A DNA stretch of 64,000 nucleotides from positions 98,863-162,862 of the forward strand of contig NZ_WEHZ01000009.1 of assembly GCF_012641745.1 (NCBI RefSeq). The letters are read 5' to 3'. Each line of letters starts with the position of its first letter. The stretch's first letter is position 1. Source of the stretch: Pseudoalteromonas peptidolytica. GTDB taxonomy: Bacteria > Pseudomonadota > Gammaproteobacteria > Enterobacterales > Alteromonadaceae. The notes under the pieces were generated by a model that was not told the origin of the DNA, did no database searches, and saw nothing but the letters and a program-made list of their open reading frames with translations. Both the position numbers and the translations under genes were made by a program. Positions 41,288 to 50,902 of the stretch are shown here, piece after piece.

Positions 41288-41821
41288 ATGAAAAAAAGAG
41301 AAATTACATATAAGAAGATCCTAGAGTCAGGTTGGCTGCTGTTCCAGCAAAAAGGCTTTGAAGAGACCACTACAAGGCAAATTGCTCAACAGGCAGGTGT
41401 TGCCACGGGCACGGTATTTGCGCACTTCCCTACTAAACTAGAGATTTTAAAAGTAGCGATGTACGAACAGATAGAGCAGCTCATAGCACAAGCCCAAAAA
41501 TCTGATACTCAACACAGTGCCAGCTTGAAGCTTAGGCATTATGCTAAATACTTATTTGCCTTTTATCTTGATAATCGCGCGTTTAGTAAAGAACTAATAA
41601 CTGGGATAATCTGGCAGAGCCATTTTTTCTCTGCTCAGTTGGACTTATTTAAGCAGCTACTTTTTAGTGAGCAGGAATATGATGAATTAAAAGCTTCGGT
41701 AATGATGGATTGCTACTTTATGACGGTAATTGAAGGGTTAAATGATGAGACCTCTTCTGTTGACGATCTTATCTATAGATTATCACAAAAGTTAAAATTA
41801 ATTAGCCACCAAAGTGTATGA
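41288..41821 (+). CDS. TetR family transcriptional regulator
   Basis: 177 residues. The N-terminal helix-turn-helix reads ILESGWLLFQQKGFEETTTR then IAQQAGVATGTVFAHFPTK, the TetR pattern. The C-terminal ligand domain is helical and shows no recognised subfamily. A divergent small membrane protein gene with two palindromic operators suggests autoregulation and control of that neighbour. Confidence 0.9.
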   Translation: MKKREITYKKILESGWLLFQQKGFEETTTRQIAQQAGVATGTVFAHFPTKLEILKVAMYEQIEQLIAQAQKSDTQHSASLKLRHYAKYLFAFYLDNRAFSKELITGIIWQSHFFSAQLDLFKQLLFSEQEYDELKASVMMDCYFMTVIEGLNDETSSVDDLIYRLSQKLKLISHQSV

Positions 41822-41959
41822 TGTGTTCCTTTTGAAATATTCATGTAATTTAACTTGTACTTTTGTACAGATGGCCATATAAATGCAGCAAGGGCTGATG
41901 TAATAAGCAAGTGCTTGGGAAAAGTTACTTAGTTCCTTACTTTGTCTAATGAGGTCAAA

Positions 41960-42820
41960 ATGAAACGCGTCATCTTATTCTTGATAACTAACTTAGCAGT
42001 TATGCTGGTGTTAGGGATCGTGCTATCTATTATAATGTCTGTATTTGGCATATCTAGCCGTAGTTACACTGGCATTATGATTATCGCCGCCGTATTTGGG
42101 TTCGGTGGTTCCTTTATTTCATTGTTTATGTCCAAATGGGTGGCTAAAAAGTCCACTGGCGCAGTTGTTATTGAACAGCCACGTAACGAGACTGAACATT
42201 GGCTAGTATCAACTGTAACGCAGCAGGCTAAAAAAGCAGGAATTGCTGTGCCTGAAGTTGCAATTTATGATAGTCCTGAAATGAACGCTTTTGCTACAGG
42301 TCCTAGTAAAAATAACAGCCTAGTTGCTGTTAGTACAGGCCTGCTGCATAACATGAGTCAAGACCAAGCCGAAGCGGTATTAGCACATGAAGTATCACAT
42401 ATCGCTAACGGTGATATGGTTACGCTTACGTTGATCCAAGGCGTGGTTAATACCTTTGTTATCTTCTTTGCCAAAGTATTAGCTGGGATTGTAGATAACT
42501 TCTTGAATAGTGATGAAGAAGAGTCTGGCGGTAGTTGGACGTATTTTATCTTCGATATGATCTTCCAAATACTGTTCGGGATTTTAGCTTCTGTCGTCGT
42601 TGCCTACTTTAGCCGTAAACGCGAATTTGCAGCTGATAAAGGCGCAGCAGACTTAGTTGGTGCACATAAAATGCGTTCAGCTTTAGAGCGTTTAAAGCAT
42701 AACCACGAATCGCAGCTTGAAGGCTCAATGATGGCTTTTGGCATTGCATCTGGTAAATCAGTGGCTGATTTCTTTGCATCACATCCACCGCTAGATGAGA
42801 GAATCAAAGCATTATCGTGA
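41960..42820 (+). CDS. htpX: Protease HtpX
   Basis: Inner-membrane M48 zinc metalloprotease that degrades misfolded membrane proteins. The ATG at 41960 with GAGG upstream gives 286 residues beginning [14 protein letters not shown], as in other HtpX. Two N-terminal and two later membrane helices are visible. The HExxH motif is [12 protein letters not shown] (about residue 143), and the third ligand Glu is in [18 protein letters not shown]. It may be under sigma-32 or Cpx-like control as in E. coli; no site was identified. Confidence 0.96.
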   Translation: MKRVILFLITNLAVMLVLGIVLSIIMSVFGISSRSYTGIMIIAAVFGFGGSFISLFMSKWVAKKSTGAVVIEQPRNETEHWLVSTVTQQAKKAGIAVPEVAIYDSPEMNAFATGPSKNNSLVAVSTGLLHNMSQDQAEAVLAHEVSHIANGDMVTLTLIQGVVNTFVIFFAKVLAGIVDNFLNSDEEESGGSWTYFIFDMIFQILFGILASVVVAYFSRKREFAADKGAADLVGAHKMRSALERLKHNHESQLEGSMMAFGIASGKSVADFFASHPPLDERIKALS

Positions 42821-42840
42821 TAGAATATATATAGATTACA

Positions 42841-42866
42841 GGGCAGCGCTTAGCTGCCCTTTTTTA
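42841..42866 (+). terminator. Terminator of htpX
   Basis: Arms GGGCAGC and GCTGCCC with loop GCTTA, then six T. It runs up to the stop codon of the convergent acetyltransferase gene. Confidence 0.88.
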
Positions 42867-43343
42867 TAGCGAAATACGATATAACCCGTCACTTACACAG
42901 CAAAACCCTAATCGTGATAATAAGTTAAGCGAGCGATGATTTTTGGGAGATACCCTTGCTAACACTGTAGAACAAGCAAATGGTAGTTGTTTTGCTTGTT
43001 TAAATAGGTGACTGAGCGCTTCAAACATCAACCCACTCCCCCAATACTCAGGTGAAAGTTCGTAGCCTACATAAATGCCATCAGGCTCTTCATGTTCTAG
43101 ATAAAAGCCAACACACCCAATGATCGTGTTGCTCTTTTTGCAAATAAGGCAAAAACGCCCTCCAATTCGTTCATACAATCGCTCAATATCCATCTGGATC
43201 ATACACTTTAAATCTACTTCCGTGAGATTATCACCATAATCATTAAAGGCTTTGACTTGTGGTAAATTGAGTAACGGTAGTAATTGACTACTGTCTCTAT
43301 GACGAATTGGTCTAATAACCAGTCTATTGGTTACGAATTCCAT
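42864..43343 (-). CDS. GNAT family N-acetyltransferase (RimJ/RimL-like)
   Basis: 159 residues. The start MEFVTNRLVIRPIRHRDSSQ is the typical RimJ/RimL N-terminus. GCVGFYLEHEEPDGIYVGYELSPEYWGSGLMFEAL covers the core beta strands and the acetyl-CoA loop, and NHRSLNLLSRLGF is the closing motif. The acceptor is unknown. It stands alone. Confidence 0.85.
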   Translation of the reverse strand: MEFVTNRLVIRPIRHRDSSQLLPLLNLPQVKAFNDYGDNLTEVDLKCMIQMDIERLYERIGGRFCLICKKSNTIIGCVGFYLEHEEPDGIYVGYELSPEYWGSGLMFEALSHLFKQAKQLPFACSTVLARVSPKNHRSLNLLSRLGFCCVSDGLYRISL

Positions 43344-43461
43344 TTAAGGCCTACACAAATAAGTGATTGATGCAATAGTAGCACTATTGGTAACGATTGG
43401 ATCTTTCAATTTTATGATTTATTGGAATGTTTTATAATATCCATTTTTGGGAATAGTATAA

Positions 43462-43662
43462 ATGAGCGAAGAATTCAAAGTCATCCCACCTACAACAAAA
43501 GTTTATTGCCCAGAGCGAGGCGAAGGCTGGACATTAACAGGCATTACAGGAATAGATGAAAACGCGTCAGTGATGTTTTCTGGGGTGCGTTACACTATCT
43601 CAGCAAAAGAAATCATAGGTTCTTTATTGCCCAATTATGAAGCAAAACACAAAGCCGAATAA
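43462..43662 (+). CDS. Small conserved-looking hypothetical protein
   Basis: 66 residues, MSEEFKVIPPTTKVYCPERG onward, balanced charge, no signal or membrane segment. A compact beta-type domain is likely from WTLTGITGIDENASVMFSGV. I do not recognise it. It is convergent with bioD, with a terminator hairpin between, and the frame is not a shadow of another gene. Confidence 0.55.
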   Translation: MSEEFKVIPPTTKVYCPERGEGWTLTGITGIDENASVMFSGVRYTISAKEIIGSLLPNYEAKHKAE

Positions 43663-43670
43663 ATACACCT

Positions 43671-43694
43671 TAAAAGCGGCTAAAATAAGCCGCT
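43671..43694 (-). terminator. Terminator of the bioBFCD operon
   Basis: On the minus strand arms AGCGGCT and AGCCGCT with a 6-base loop, followed by TTTT, just after the bioD stop. Confidence 0.75.
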
Positions 43695-43701
43695 ATCAAG
43701 T

Positions 43702-44400
43702 TCACTTAGCTACCGAAGAAGGCAAATTAAACAACGATAGCAGCGAAGCACGCAGTTGTAGTTTTGGCGTACCGTCACTGTATGGTGCAGTTGCAAGTAA
43801 CGGACAACCTAAACGTAGTTTTAGGCTATCAAGGTTTTCTTCAAACACAGCCATATTAGGATCCACTTGATTGGCAATCCAGCCCACCAAATTAAGCCCT
43901 TTTTGTTTTATAGACTCCGCGGTTAAAAACGCGTGGTTTAAACATCCAAGCTTCATACCTACTACCAAAATGACCGGAAGCTGGGCTCGCGCAACCCAAT
44001 CATATAGATATTCTGTGTCATTGATAGGTAGCGCCCAGCCACCTGCGCCTTCACACAATATATATTCAGCCCCTAATTGGCTTAGATCTTCATATCGAGC
44101 TTGTAATTTATCAACGGTGATCTCAACATTCGCCTGCTTTGCCGCAATGTGAGGAGCAATAGGCGGAGCAAAACAAAACGGATTCACTTGTTCGTAGGTA
44201 CCATGTACAGTCGCCGCTTCCATTAGACTGATAGCATCAACATTAACTAACTCACCAAACGCCTCTTCTGCGTCAGCTGCAATGGGTTTAAAACCGATAG
44301 CTTGCTTAGTATGCTTTGCTAATAGCCTTAACAACAAGGTAGAGATGTAGGTCTTACCTACTTCGGTATCTGTTCCGGTTATAAAATATGCGTGTTTCAT
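43702..44400 (-). CDS. bioD: Dethiobiotin synthetase
   Basis: ATP-dependent ring closure of DAPA with CO2 to dethiobiotin. 232 residues. The P-loop is FITGTDTEVGKTYISTLLL at the N-terminus, with GFKPIAA following and the ECEGAGG-type segment ILCEGAGGWALPIND. It overlaps bioC by 4 bases and is last in the operon. Confidence 0.96.
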   Translation of the reverse strand: MKHAYFITGTDTEVGKTYISTLLLRLLAKHTKQAIGFKPIAADAEEAFGELVNVDAISLMEAATVHGTYEQVNPFCFAPPIAPHIAAKQANVEITVDKLQARYEDLSQLGAEYILCEGAGGWALPINDTEYLYDWVARAQLPVILVVGMKLGCLNHAFLTAESIKQKGLNLVGWIANQVDPNMAVFEENLDSLKLRLGCPLLATAPYSDGTPKLQLRASLLSLFNLPSSVAK

Positions 44401-45176
44401 TTTTGTAGTTCCAAAAAGCCCACTTGATAACTTACATCAAAACCGCAGCCACTTTGCGGATAATGTGCTAATAAACGCCTAAACGCCGCCTTACCCAATA
44501 GTCCTTGGCGCTTTGTTGGCGCTTTAACGTCATTGGCACCGATTTTTTTAACTGATCGCAACGCCTTGAGCGCAGAATCATATCTATCGATTAAGGTTTC
44601 TTCTTGTGTCCAAACTACCTTAAACCCTGCTTTTTCAGCAAATTTGCTAAGTTTCGTTAAAGTATGGAACGTATTGACATGACTACACTCATCAATTGCT
44701 TGCCAAGCAGTGTTGATTTCGGCTAATGAGCCAGTTAATACCGAGCTAAGTATCACACGCCCCTGATTTTTTAATACTCTATAAAGCTCTTGAAATAGCA
44801 TTTCAGGTGAATTGGACCATTGAATAGCAAAGTTACTAAACACTAAATCGATGCAGCTTGCTTGCAGCGCTAATTTGTCCATATCGCAGCAAACACTCGC
44901 GCTCAAATTTACTTGGCTTGCGAGCATTGCATGGCTTAGATCTGCACCTAGATATTGGGTGGTATACCCTTTGAGTCTGTGGTAGTTTTCATGAGGCCCA
45001 CACCCCAAATCAAGCATACGAGGAAACATACGCACTACCCCCTGCTCACTATTGTAATGAGCTAAACGAGAGAACAATATGTTTGCGGCTTGCTTTTGTA
45101 CATTGGCGTGTTGTGAGTACGTTTTCGCGGCTTTAGAAAAGCACTTAGCAGTTTGTGTTACTTCTGCTTTACTCAT
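44397..45176 (-). CDS. bioC: Malonyl-[ACP] O-methyltransferase
   Basis: SAM-dependent methyltransferase that starts pimeloyl-ACP synthesis by masking malonyl-ACP. 259 residues. SAM motif I is MLDLGCGPHENYHRL; FSNFAIQWSNSPE and LYRVLKNQGRVILSS are the following class I methyltransferase segments. It lies between bioF and bioD with 4-base overlaps on both sides. The partner esterase BioH is not in this window. Confidence 0.94.
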   Translation of the reverse strand: MSKAEVTQTAKCFSKAAKTYSQHANVQKQAANILFSRLAHYNSEQGVVRMFPRMLDLGCGPHENYHRLKGYTTQYLGADLSHAMLASQVNLSASVCCDMDKLALQASCIDLVFSNFAIQWSNSPEMLFQELYRVLKNQGRVILSSVLTGSLAEINTAWQAIDECSHVNTFHTLTKLSKFAEKAGFKVVWTQEETLIDRYDSALKALRSVKKIGANDVKAPTKRQGLLGKAAFRRLLAHYPQSGCGFDVSYQVGFLELQK

Positions 45177-46318
45177 GACACCTCCACTAGAGCAGAAACT
45201 AGATATTCAATATCTTGAGTGCTGTGTTCTGCCGTGATTGTTATACGTAAACGCGCTGTATTTTGAGGTACGGTCGGCGGCCTTATCGCCCCTACCCAAA
45301 TCCCTTTTTGCTTGAGCTTATTTTGTGCTGCTATCACATTTTCGCTCGTGCCGAATACCAATGGCTGGATGGCTGTGTCGCTTGGAATAGTTGATAGCTT
45401 AGTGGCACTAATTAACTTTTTAAAATATGCAATATTCCTCGACAACTTGTCCCTAGGCTCTGTAGCCAACAGCAATCTATTAAGCTGATGTAAAGCCACA
45501 CTTGCCATAATTGGTGATAATGCTGTGGTATAAACAAACTCACGGTTAAATTGCACCAAATATTCGATAACCTGCCGACTGGCTAATACTGCTGCCCCTT
45601 GGCAGCCCATTGCTTTACCAAACGTTACCACTAGTATTTCTGGTCTGATACCTGTATCTACTGTCCCTAGACCATTTTCACCAATCACCCCGAAGGCGTG
45701 GGCATCATCAACCATTAGCCATGAAGAATGGGATTGCGCAAGTTTACTTATTTCAACAATAGGTGCGGTATCTCCATCCATAGAAAATACGCCTTCCGTA
45801 ACAATCAATTTATTGTTAGCTTTTGTTTTTTCCAGTCTAGACCTTAAGTGGTTCAGGTCATTATGGTTAAACCGCACGAACTTAGCGTTTCCAGCTAATC
45901 CACCATCTATTAAACTGGCATGATTTAACTTATCTTGAAACACCGCTGCACTAAATTGCTTTTCCCCAGAGGTAAATAATGCCTTGAGTGTGCTGGTATT
46001 CGCAGCAAAACCACTTGGAAATAACAGCGCAGCTTCATAGCCAAGTGCGCCACACAATTGACGTTCAAGCTGTTGATGTACGCTCAAATACCCTGTTACC
46101 AATGCCGAGCTTCTGCTTCCAGCCTCTATAGAGACCAGCTGAGTAGCATCTAGTTTCGTCGCAAGGCCAAGATAATCATTGCTCGCAAAGTTAAGGTATT
46201 GCTCACCGGCAATCGTAATTCGACTTGCACACGCATGCTCTACTAACACGCGCTGCCTAAACAGCCCTTCGGCGCGACGCGTTGCAAGGGCTTGCGTTAT
46301 ATATGAAAATGACATCAA
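45173..46318 (-). CDS. bioF: 8-amino-7-oxononanoate synthase
   Basis: PLP enzyme that condenses pimeloyl-ACP with alanine. 381 residues. NFASNDYLGLA is the substrate-binding start. MVDDAHAFGVIGENGLG holds the cofactor-contacting Asp/His, and LVVTFGKAMGCQGAAVL contains the Schiff-base Lys. The start codon follows the bioB stop directly. Confidence 0.96.
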   Translation of the reverse strand: MMSFSYITQALATRRAEGLFRQRVLVEHACASRITIAGEQYLNFASNDYLGLATKLDATQLVSIEAGSRSSALVTGYLSVHQQLERQLCGALGYEAALLFPSGFAANTSTLKALFTSGEKQFSAAVFQDKLNHASLIDGGLAGNAKFVRFNHNDLNHLRSRLEKTKANNKLIVTEGVFSMDGDTAPIVEISKLAQSHSSWLMVDDAHAFGVIGENGLGTVDTGIRPEILVVTFGKAMGCQGAAVLASRQVIEYLVQFNREFVYTTALSPIMASVALHQLNRLLLATEPRDKLSRNIAYFKKLISATKLSTIPSDTAIQPLVFGTSENVIAAQNKLKQKGIWVGAIRPPTVPQNTARLRITITAEHSTQDIEYLVSALVEVS

Positions 46319-47362
46319 TTAGTTTGCTTCGTAGAACAACTCTGACGTCGCTTTATCCGCAATAGCTGAACTTAACGATGCTTCATAGGCTTCATCTGAG
46401 TAATCTTCCCGCTTCTCTGGGTTCATGCCCAACTTTTTGATCAGATTCATATCTGCATCTGCTTCTGGATTCTCTGTGGTCAGTAGCTTATCGCCGTAGA
46501 ATATAGAGTTTGCACCGGCAAAGAAACACATAGACTGCATTTGTTCATTCATTGCAGTTCTACCTGCGGATAAACGCACATAACTGTGTGGCATCATAAT
46601 ACGCGCGACGGCAATCGTACGAATAAACTCAAAATGATCTAAGTCATCAACATTTTCAAGTGGCGTGCCCTTAACCTTAACAAGCATGTTAATCGGTACA
46701 CTTTCAGGTTGCTTTGGTAAGTTTGCAAGTTGAATCAACAGACCATAACGATCAGATGCCTGCTCTCCCATCCCAACGATACCACCAGAGCATACCTTCA
46801 TGCCTGCGTCTCTAACATGGTCAAGCGTATCCAAGCGGTCTTGATACGTTCTTGTGGTAATAATTTGCTCGTAATACTCAGGAGAGGTATCCAAATTATG
46901 GTTGTAATAATCAAGGCCTGCTTCTCGTAGCGTATGTGCCTTTTGATTATCAAGCTTACCTAAGGTCATACAGGTTTCTAGGCCAAGCTCTTTAACTTCT
47001 TTGACCATTTTGGCGATGTAAGGCATATCTCTGTCTTTTGGATCGGACCACGCTGCCCCCATACAAAAGCGCGTCGCCCCTTTTTCTTTCGCCAGCTTTG
47101 CTTGAGTTACAACCTTTTCCACTTCCATCAAGCGCTCACGCTCTAGATCTGTTTTATAGTGGCCTGACTGCGGACAGTATTTACAATCTTCAGGGCAAGC
47201 TCCCGTTTTGATAGACAGCAAAGTTGAGATCTGTACTTCATTGGGGTTGAAATTTTTGCGGTGAATGCTTGCAGCATAGAAAAGTAAGTCATTAAAAGGC
47301 ATAGTGAACAGCGTTTTTACTTCTTCATGTGTCCAATCGTGTCTTAGCGCGCCTAATTCCAT
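46319..47362 (-). CDS. bioB: Biotin synthase
   Basis: Radical SAM enzyme that inserts sulfur into dethiobiotin. 347 residues. The 4Fe-4S Cys motif is [17 protein letters not shown]; the 2Fe-2S-type cysteines are in GAAWSDP-adjacent CMTLG and [10 protein letters not shown], and the RLSAGRTAM Arg is also present. It heads bioBFCD and is divergent from bioA. Confidence 0.97.
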   Translation of the reverse strand: MELGALRHDWTHEEVKTLFTMPFNDLLFYAASIHRKNFNPNEVQISTLLSIKTGACPEDCKYCPQSGHYKTDLERERLMEVEKVVTQAKLAKEKGATRFCMGAAWSDPKDRDMPYIAKMVKEVKELGLETCMTLGKLDNQKAHTLREAGLDYYNHNLDTSPEYYEQIITTRTYQDRLDTLDHVRDAGMKVCSGGIVGMGEQASDRYGLLIQLANLPKQPESVPINMLVKVKGTPLENVDDLDHFEFIRTIAVARIMMPHSYVRLSAGRTAMNEQMQSMCFFAGANSIFYGDKLLTTENPEADADMNLIKKLGMNPEKREDYSDEAYEASLSSAIADKATSELFYEAN

Positions 47363-47476
47363 ATTTTCATTCTCTTTTTATTCTTGCCTAAATTTAGCGC
47401 ACGGATACCGTGTGGTGGTTAAATTTAGAGCATTCAAACTGACGGTGATTGGCTTAGTCTACTTCTTAGCTTAGTA

Positions 47477-47510
47477 TTGTCAACGTTGCACGCGCCCACA
47501 AGGTTTACAA
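47477..47510. promoter_or_regulatory. BirA (biotin repressor) operator
   Basis: Half sites TTGTCAAC and GTTTACAA are separated by 18 bases, the spacing seen in the E. coli bioO operator. It lies in the bioB/bioA divergent gap and touches the bioA ATG, so bound BirA-biotinyl-AMP would block both directions. Confidence 0.85.
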
Positions 47511-48800
47511 ATGAACAATAAAAAAACAATTGATATTGAATTTGATCGCCAGCACATTTGGCATCCCTACACCTCAATGATTGACCCTTTGCCTGTTTAT
47601 CCAGCCAAAAGAACGTTTGAAAACAAAATTGAGCTTGAATCTGGTGAAATACTCATTGATGGTATGGCCTCTTGGTGGAGCGCTGTACATGGCTATGGCC
47701 ACCCAGAAATAATCACGGCAATAAAAAACCAAGCCGACACCATGAGTCATGTCATGTTTGGCGGTCTAACCCACCAGCCTGCCGTTGAATTATGTAAATT
47801 ACTCATAGAGCTAACCCCTGCACCACTTAATCGAGTTTTTCTCGCCGACGGCGGCTCTGTCAGTGTGGAAGTGTCAATTAAAATGGCTATTCAATATTGG
47901 CTGAGCAAAGGCAAAAGAAATAAGACCCAAATTATGACGGCCAAAAAGGGCTATCACGGTGACACATTCGCAGCCATGAGTGTGTGTGATCCTGTCAACT
48001 CCATGCACGCGATGTACCAAGGCTTTTTACCTGAGCAAGTGTTTGTCGACGCTCCTAGTAGCAAATTTGAAGGCACTCAATGTCAAGAAGAGCTCAACCA
48101 GCTGGAAGCCGCTTTTGCAACCCACCATGAAAATGTGGCGGCGTTTATTATCGAACCCATTGTGCAAAATGCAGGAGGCATGAACTTTTATCACCCTGAT
48201 TACCTAAAAGCGCTTAGGAAGCTATGTGATAAATATGAAGTGCTGCTGATTTTAGATGAAATAGCCACTGGGTTTGGCCGTACTGGTAAAATGTTCGCTT
48301 GTGAACACGCCGATATTTCACCTGATATCATGTGTGTAGGTAAAGCACTAACCGGTGGTAATATGACACTAGCCGCGACCTTGGCTACAGAGGACGTGGC
48401 ATTGGGTATTAGCCAAGGTGAAGCTAAGGTATTAATGCACGGCCCGACTTTTATGGGCAACCCACTTGCCTGCGCTGCTGCCGTCGCCAGTTTAACACTC
48501 CTAAAGCGTAAAGAGTGCGACGCCAATATTAAACGAGTATCTAAAGCGCTAGAGGCACTCAAGCATTGTGAAAATCTACGTGCAGTAAAAGCAGTCAGAG
48601 TGCTTGGTGCAATCGGTGTTGTTGAAGTAGATAGAGTGGTCGATGTCGCCAAAATTCAAAAGTTCTTTATCCAAAAAGGCGTATGGATAAGACCGTTTGG
48701 CAAACTTATTTATATCATGCCTGCATATATTTCATCTGATAAAGACATCTTAACGTTAGCTGATGCCATCTATGCAGCAATTGCAGGTGATCATTTTTAA
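47511..48800 (+). CDS. bioA: Adenosylmethionine-8-amino-7-oxononanoate aminotransferase
   Basis: Class III PLP aminotransferase that makes DAPA from KAPA with SAM as amino donor. 429 residues. HIWHPYTSM is the BioA N-terminal signature. DGMASWWSAVHGYGHPE carries SAM-site aromatics, ILDEIATGFGRTGKMFA holds the PLP Asp, and CVGKALTGGNMTLAAT holds the Schiff-base Lys. The ATG directly abuts the BirA operator. Confidence 0.97.
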   Translation: MNNKKTIDIEFDRQHIWHPYTSMIDPLPVYPAKRTFENKIELESGEILIDGMASWWSAVHGYGHPEIITAIKNQADTMSHVMFGGLTHQPAVELCKLLIELTPAPLNRVFLADGGSVSVEVSIKMAIQYWLSKGKRNKTQIMTAKKGYHGDTFAAMSVCDPVNSMHAMYQGFLPEQVFVDAPSSKFEGTQCQEELNQLEAAFATHHENVAAFIIEPIVQNAGGMNFYHPDYLKALRKLCDKYEVLLILDEIATGFGRTGKMFACEHADISPDIMCVGKALTGGNMTLAATLATEDVALGISQGEAKVLMHGPTFMGNPLACAAAVASLTLLKRKECDANIKRVSKALEALKHCENLRAVKAVRVLGAIGVVEVDRVVDVAKIQKFFIQKGVWIRPFGKLIYIMPAYISSDKDILTLADAIYAAIAGDHF

Positions 48801-48814
48801 TTGGTAATTTTAAA

Positions 48815-48844
48815 GGAGTTAGGTCTAATTAACGAGCTAACTCC
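48815..48844 (+). terminator. Hairpin downstream of bioA
   Basis: Arms GGAGTTAG and CTAACTCC with a 14-base loop, starting 14 bases after the stop codon; T-run weak. Confidence 0.5.
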
Positions 48845-48987
48845 ATTAAACTAAGCCAAAGAGATTACCACAAAGCTGTGAAGTTGCATTTTTTCGAACT
48901 TTCCGACATTTGTACCTGAAATGATAATGGCAGCATGTTACCATGCTCGTTTTTATAATTTGCAAGTGAGAAAGAGACAAACTAAAT

Positions 48988-50325
48988 ATGCAGCAAACCG
49001 TCAAATTGCAGCCAGCTGAAGCTTACCAGCCACCTCGTTTTACCGTTTATCAGCACCGCCAAATCGATAAGATTGAGCAGCTAGATAAACTGCCAGAGCA
49101 CCTGCGCTTTCAAATGAAAGTCGTTGCCAACGTATTTCCTTTTCGCGTTAATAATTTTGTAATTGAAGAGCTTATCGACTGGGACAAAGTGCCTAACGAC
49201 CCTGTATTTCAATTAACTTTTCCACAGCGTGGTATGTTGGATGACGAATCTTACGATAAAATGGCTGCGCTGTTGAGTAAAGAACATACCCCAGAAGAGG
49301 TATTTAACCTTGCGACTGAAATTCGCCAAAAGTTAAATCCACACCCTGCTGGGCAAATGGAAAAAAACGTCCCTGAATATGAAGGTGAGCGTGTAGACGG
49401 GATCCAGCATAAATATAAAGAAACCGTTTTATTCTTCCCATCTCAAGGTCAATACTGCCATTCATATTGTACATTTTGCTTCCGCTGGGCTCAGTTTGTC
49501 GGCAAAGCAACGAGATTCAATAATAATGATGCCGAGCTACTTCATAATTACTTAGCACAGCACACCGAAGTGACGGATCTCTTGATGACTGGTGGCGACC
49601 CTATGGTTATGCGCACTGTTAAACTACGAAAATATCTAGAGGCATTGAAAGAGCCAAGGTTTGATCACATTCGTACTATCCGTATCGGTACGAAGTCCCT
49701 CACCTTCTGGCCATTTAGATACGTAACTGATCCAGACGCACAAGAGTTGCTAAAATTACTCAAAGAGCTTGTTGACGCTGGTAAACACGTATCAATTATG
49801 GCGCATGTTAATCACAAGCAAGAACTTCGCACAGAAGTCACCCGTGAAGCAATCAAGCTCATACGTAAGACTGGTGCTCAGATAAGAACACAAGCGCCTC
49901 TTTTAAATAATATAAACGTAGATGCAGATATGTGGGCCGAAATGTGGAAAGAGCAAACTCAGCTTGGCATGATCCCATACTACATGTTTATCGAGCGTGA
50001 TACAGGAGCTAAGCGCTACTTTGAAATTCCACTACATAAAACGTGGGAAACCTTCCGTGAAGCTTATAAACAAGTGTCTGGAGTCAGCCGTACAGTGAGA
50101 GGCCCTTCAATGAGTGCAGGCCCTGGTAAAGTTGAAGTGTCAGGTGTGACTGAGATAGGCGGTGAGAAGGTATTTGTGCTGCGCTTTATTCAAGCACGAA
50201 ACCCTGACTGGGTGCAGCGCCCTTTCTTTGCCAAATTTGATGAAAATGCTCACTGGCTAGATGACTTAAAGCCAGCATTTGGGGAAGAAAAATTCTTCTG
50301 GCAAGACGAATACGACGCCATGTAA
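48988..50325 (+). CDS. KamA-family radical SAM protein (lysine 2,3-aminomutase-like)
   Basis: 445 residues. The radical SAM cluster is CHSYCTFCFRW (Cys157, Cys161, Cys164), preceded by ETVLFFPSQGQ. LLMTGGDPMVMR is the glycine-rich SAM loop. SAGPGKVEVSG has a Lys at the position used for PLP in KamA, though the neighbouring GGGGK signature is altered. Longer than EpmB (about 340), so it is not the EF-P lysine mutase. Lysine or another amino acid is the probable substrate. It stands alone with a downstream terminator. Confidence 0.82.
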   Translation: MQQTVKLQPAEAYQPPRFTVYQHRQIDKIEQLDKLPEHLRFQMKVVANVFPFRVNNFVIEELIDWDKVPNDPVFQLTFPQRGMLDDESYDKMAALLSKEHTPEEVFNLATEIRQKLNPHPAGQMEKNVPEYEGERVDGIQHKYKETVLFFPSQGQYCHSYCTFCFRWAQFVGKATRFNNNDAELLHNYLAQHTEVTDLLMTGGDPMVMRTVKLRKYLEALKEPRFDHIRTIRIGTKSLTFWPFRYVTDPDAQELLKLLKELVDAGKHVSIMAHVNHKQELRTEVTREAIKLIRKTGAQIRTQAPLLNNINVDADMWAEMWKEQTQLGMIPYYMFIERDTGAKRYFEIPLHKTWETFREAYKQVSGVSRTVRGPSMSAGPGKVEVSGVTEIGGEKVFVLRFIQARNPDWVQRPFFAKFDENAHWLDDLKPAFGEEKFFWQDEYDAM

Positions 50326-50340
50326 ATGTAATAACATCAA

Positions 50341-50365
50341 AAAAGCCAGCAAATTGCTGGCTTTT
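50341..50365 (+). terminator. Terminator of the KamA-family gene
   Basis: Arms AAAAGCCAGC and GCTGGCTTTT, loop AAATT. Confidence 0.85.
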
Positions 50366-50459
50366 ATTTGGCGCATTTAAATACCCTTGGGCTTGGATAC
50401 AAAATGAGTTCACTCATTGCCTTTAAAATCACATTAAAGTATTGTCCACTTCCCTTAAC

Positions 50460-50542
50460 ATATAACGCCCACAGCTGCGGAAACCAGGGGCTTTAGCCAC
50501 GAAGTGGCGTCCCGGTTTTCCGACAGACTGTGCTTGTTATGT
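50460..50542 (-). other. attC-like integron recombination site (83 bp)
   Basis: Imperfect long palindrome with ends ATATAAC and GTTATGT on the plus strand, giving RYYYAAC/GTTRRRY-like cores. Nested arms follow: CCCACAG with CTGTGC, GCGGAAAACC-type with GGTTTTCCG, and a central GCCAC-GAA-GTGGC hairpin. On the minus strand it ends GGGCGTTATATG, like chromosomal integron attC sites. It lies just 3' of the minus-strand cassette gene, as expected. Confidence 0.82.
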
Positions 50543-50554
50543 TTTTTCGTGCTC

Positions 50555-50902
50555 TTAGTCAATTACCTGCGGTATTGCCGAAATTGAAACTAGGAGAACC
50601 AAAAGAGATAAAAACAGCATTGATTTTTGGCCCACATTTCTTTCGACACGAACCCCATAGTAGACACCCAAAACACAAGCTATAAACGCAAATGCTGTTG
50701 AGATTCTTGGCATGATACTAAACATGAATGCATTTAGCTGGTTCGTTGTATCAATACCTCTTGTACTTTGCCCCCATTGGAGAACAACAAAGTACAATAT
50801 ATCTACTGCCAGCAACAACGCTGCAATTACTGCTGTTCCAAAAAATACGTGCTTAATCTTCTTTCCGCTATCCACGATATCTACTTTCGTCGAGTGAAAC
50901 AT
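50555..50902 (-). CDS. Integron cassette-encoded small membrane protein
   Basis: 115 residues with three hydrophobic segments (HVFFGTAVIAALLLAVDILY, ISTAFAFIACVLGVYYGV, SMLFLSLLVLLVSI). No family recognised. The ATG lies inside the recombination core GTTATGT (50899-50905), so there is almost no 5' leader inside the cassette and expression would need an upstream promoter in the attI region. It is the only cassette seen between attI and the KamA-family gene. Confidence 0.65.
   Translation of the reverse strand: MFHSTKVDIVDSGKKIKHVFFGTAVIAALLLAVDILYFVVLQWGQSTRGIDTTNQLNAFMFSIMPRISTAFAFIACVLGVYYGVRVERNVGQKSMLFLSLLVLLVSISAIPQVID

Noticed and set aside
43637..43870. 77-codon plus-strand frame over the bioD end
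   Set aside because: It is antisense to bioD and crosses the operon terminator; no support as a gene.
39009..48844. Similar GGAGTTA/TAACTCC hairpins after purK and bioA as a repeat family
   Set aside because: The shared part is only 7-8 bases in each arm and the loops differ, so chance similarity of terminators is enough.
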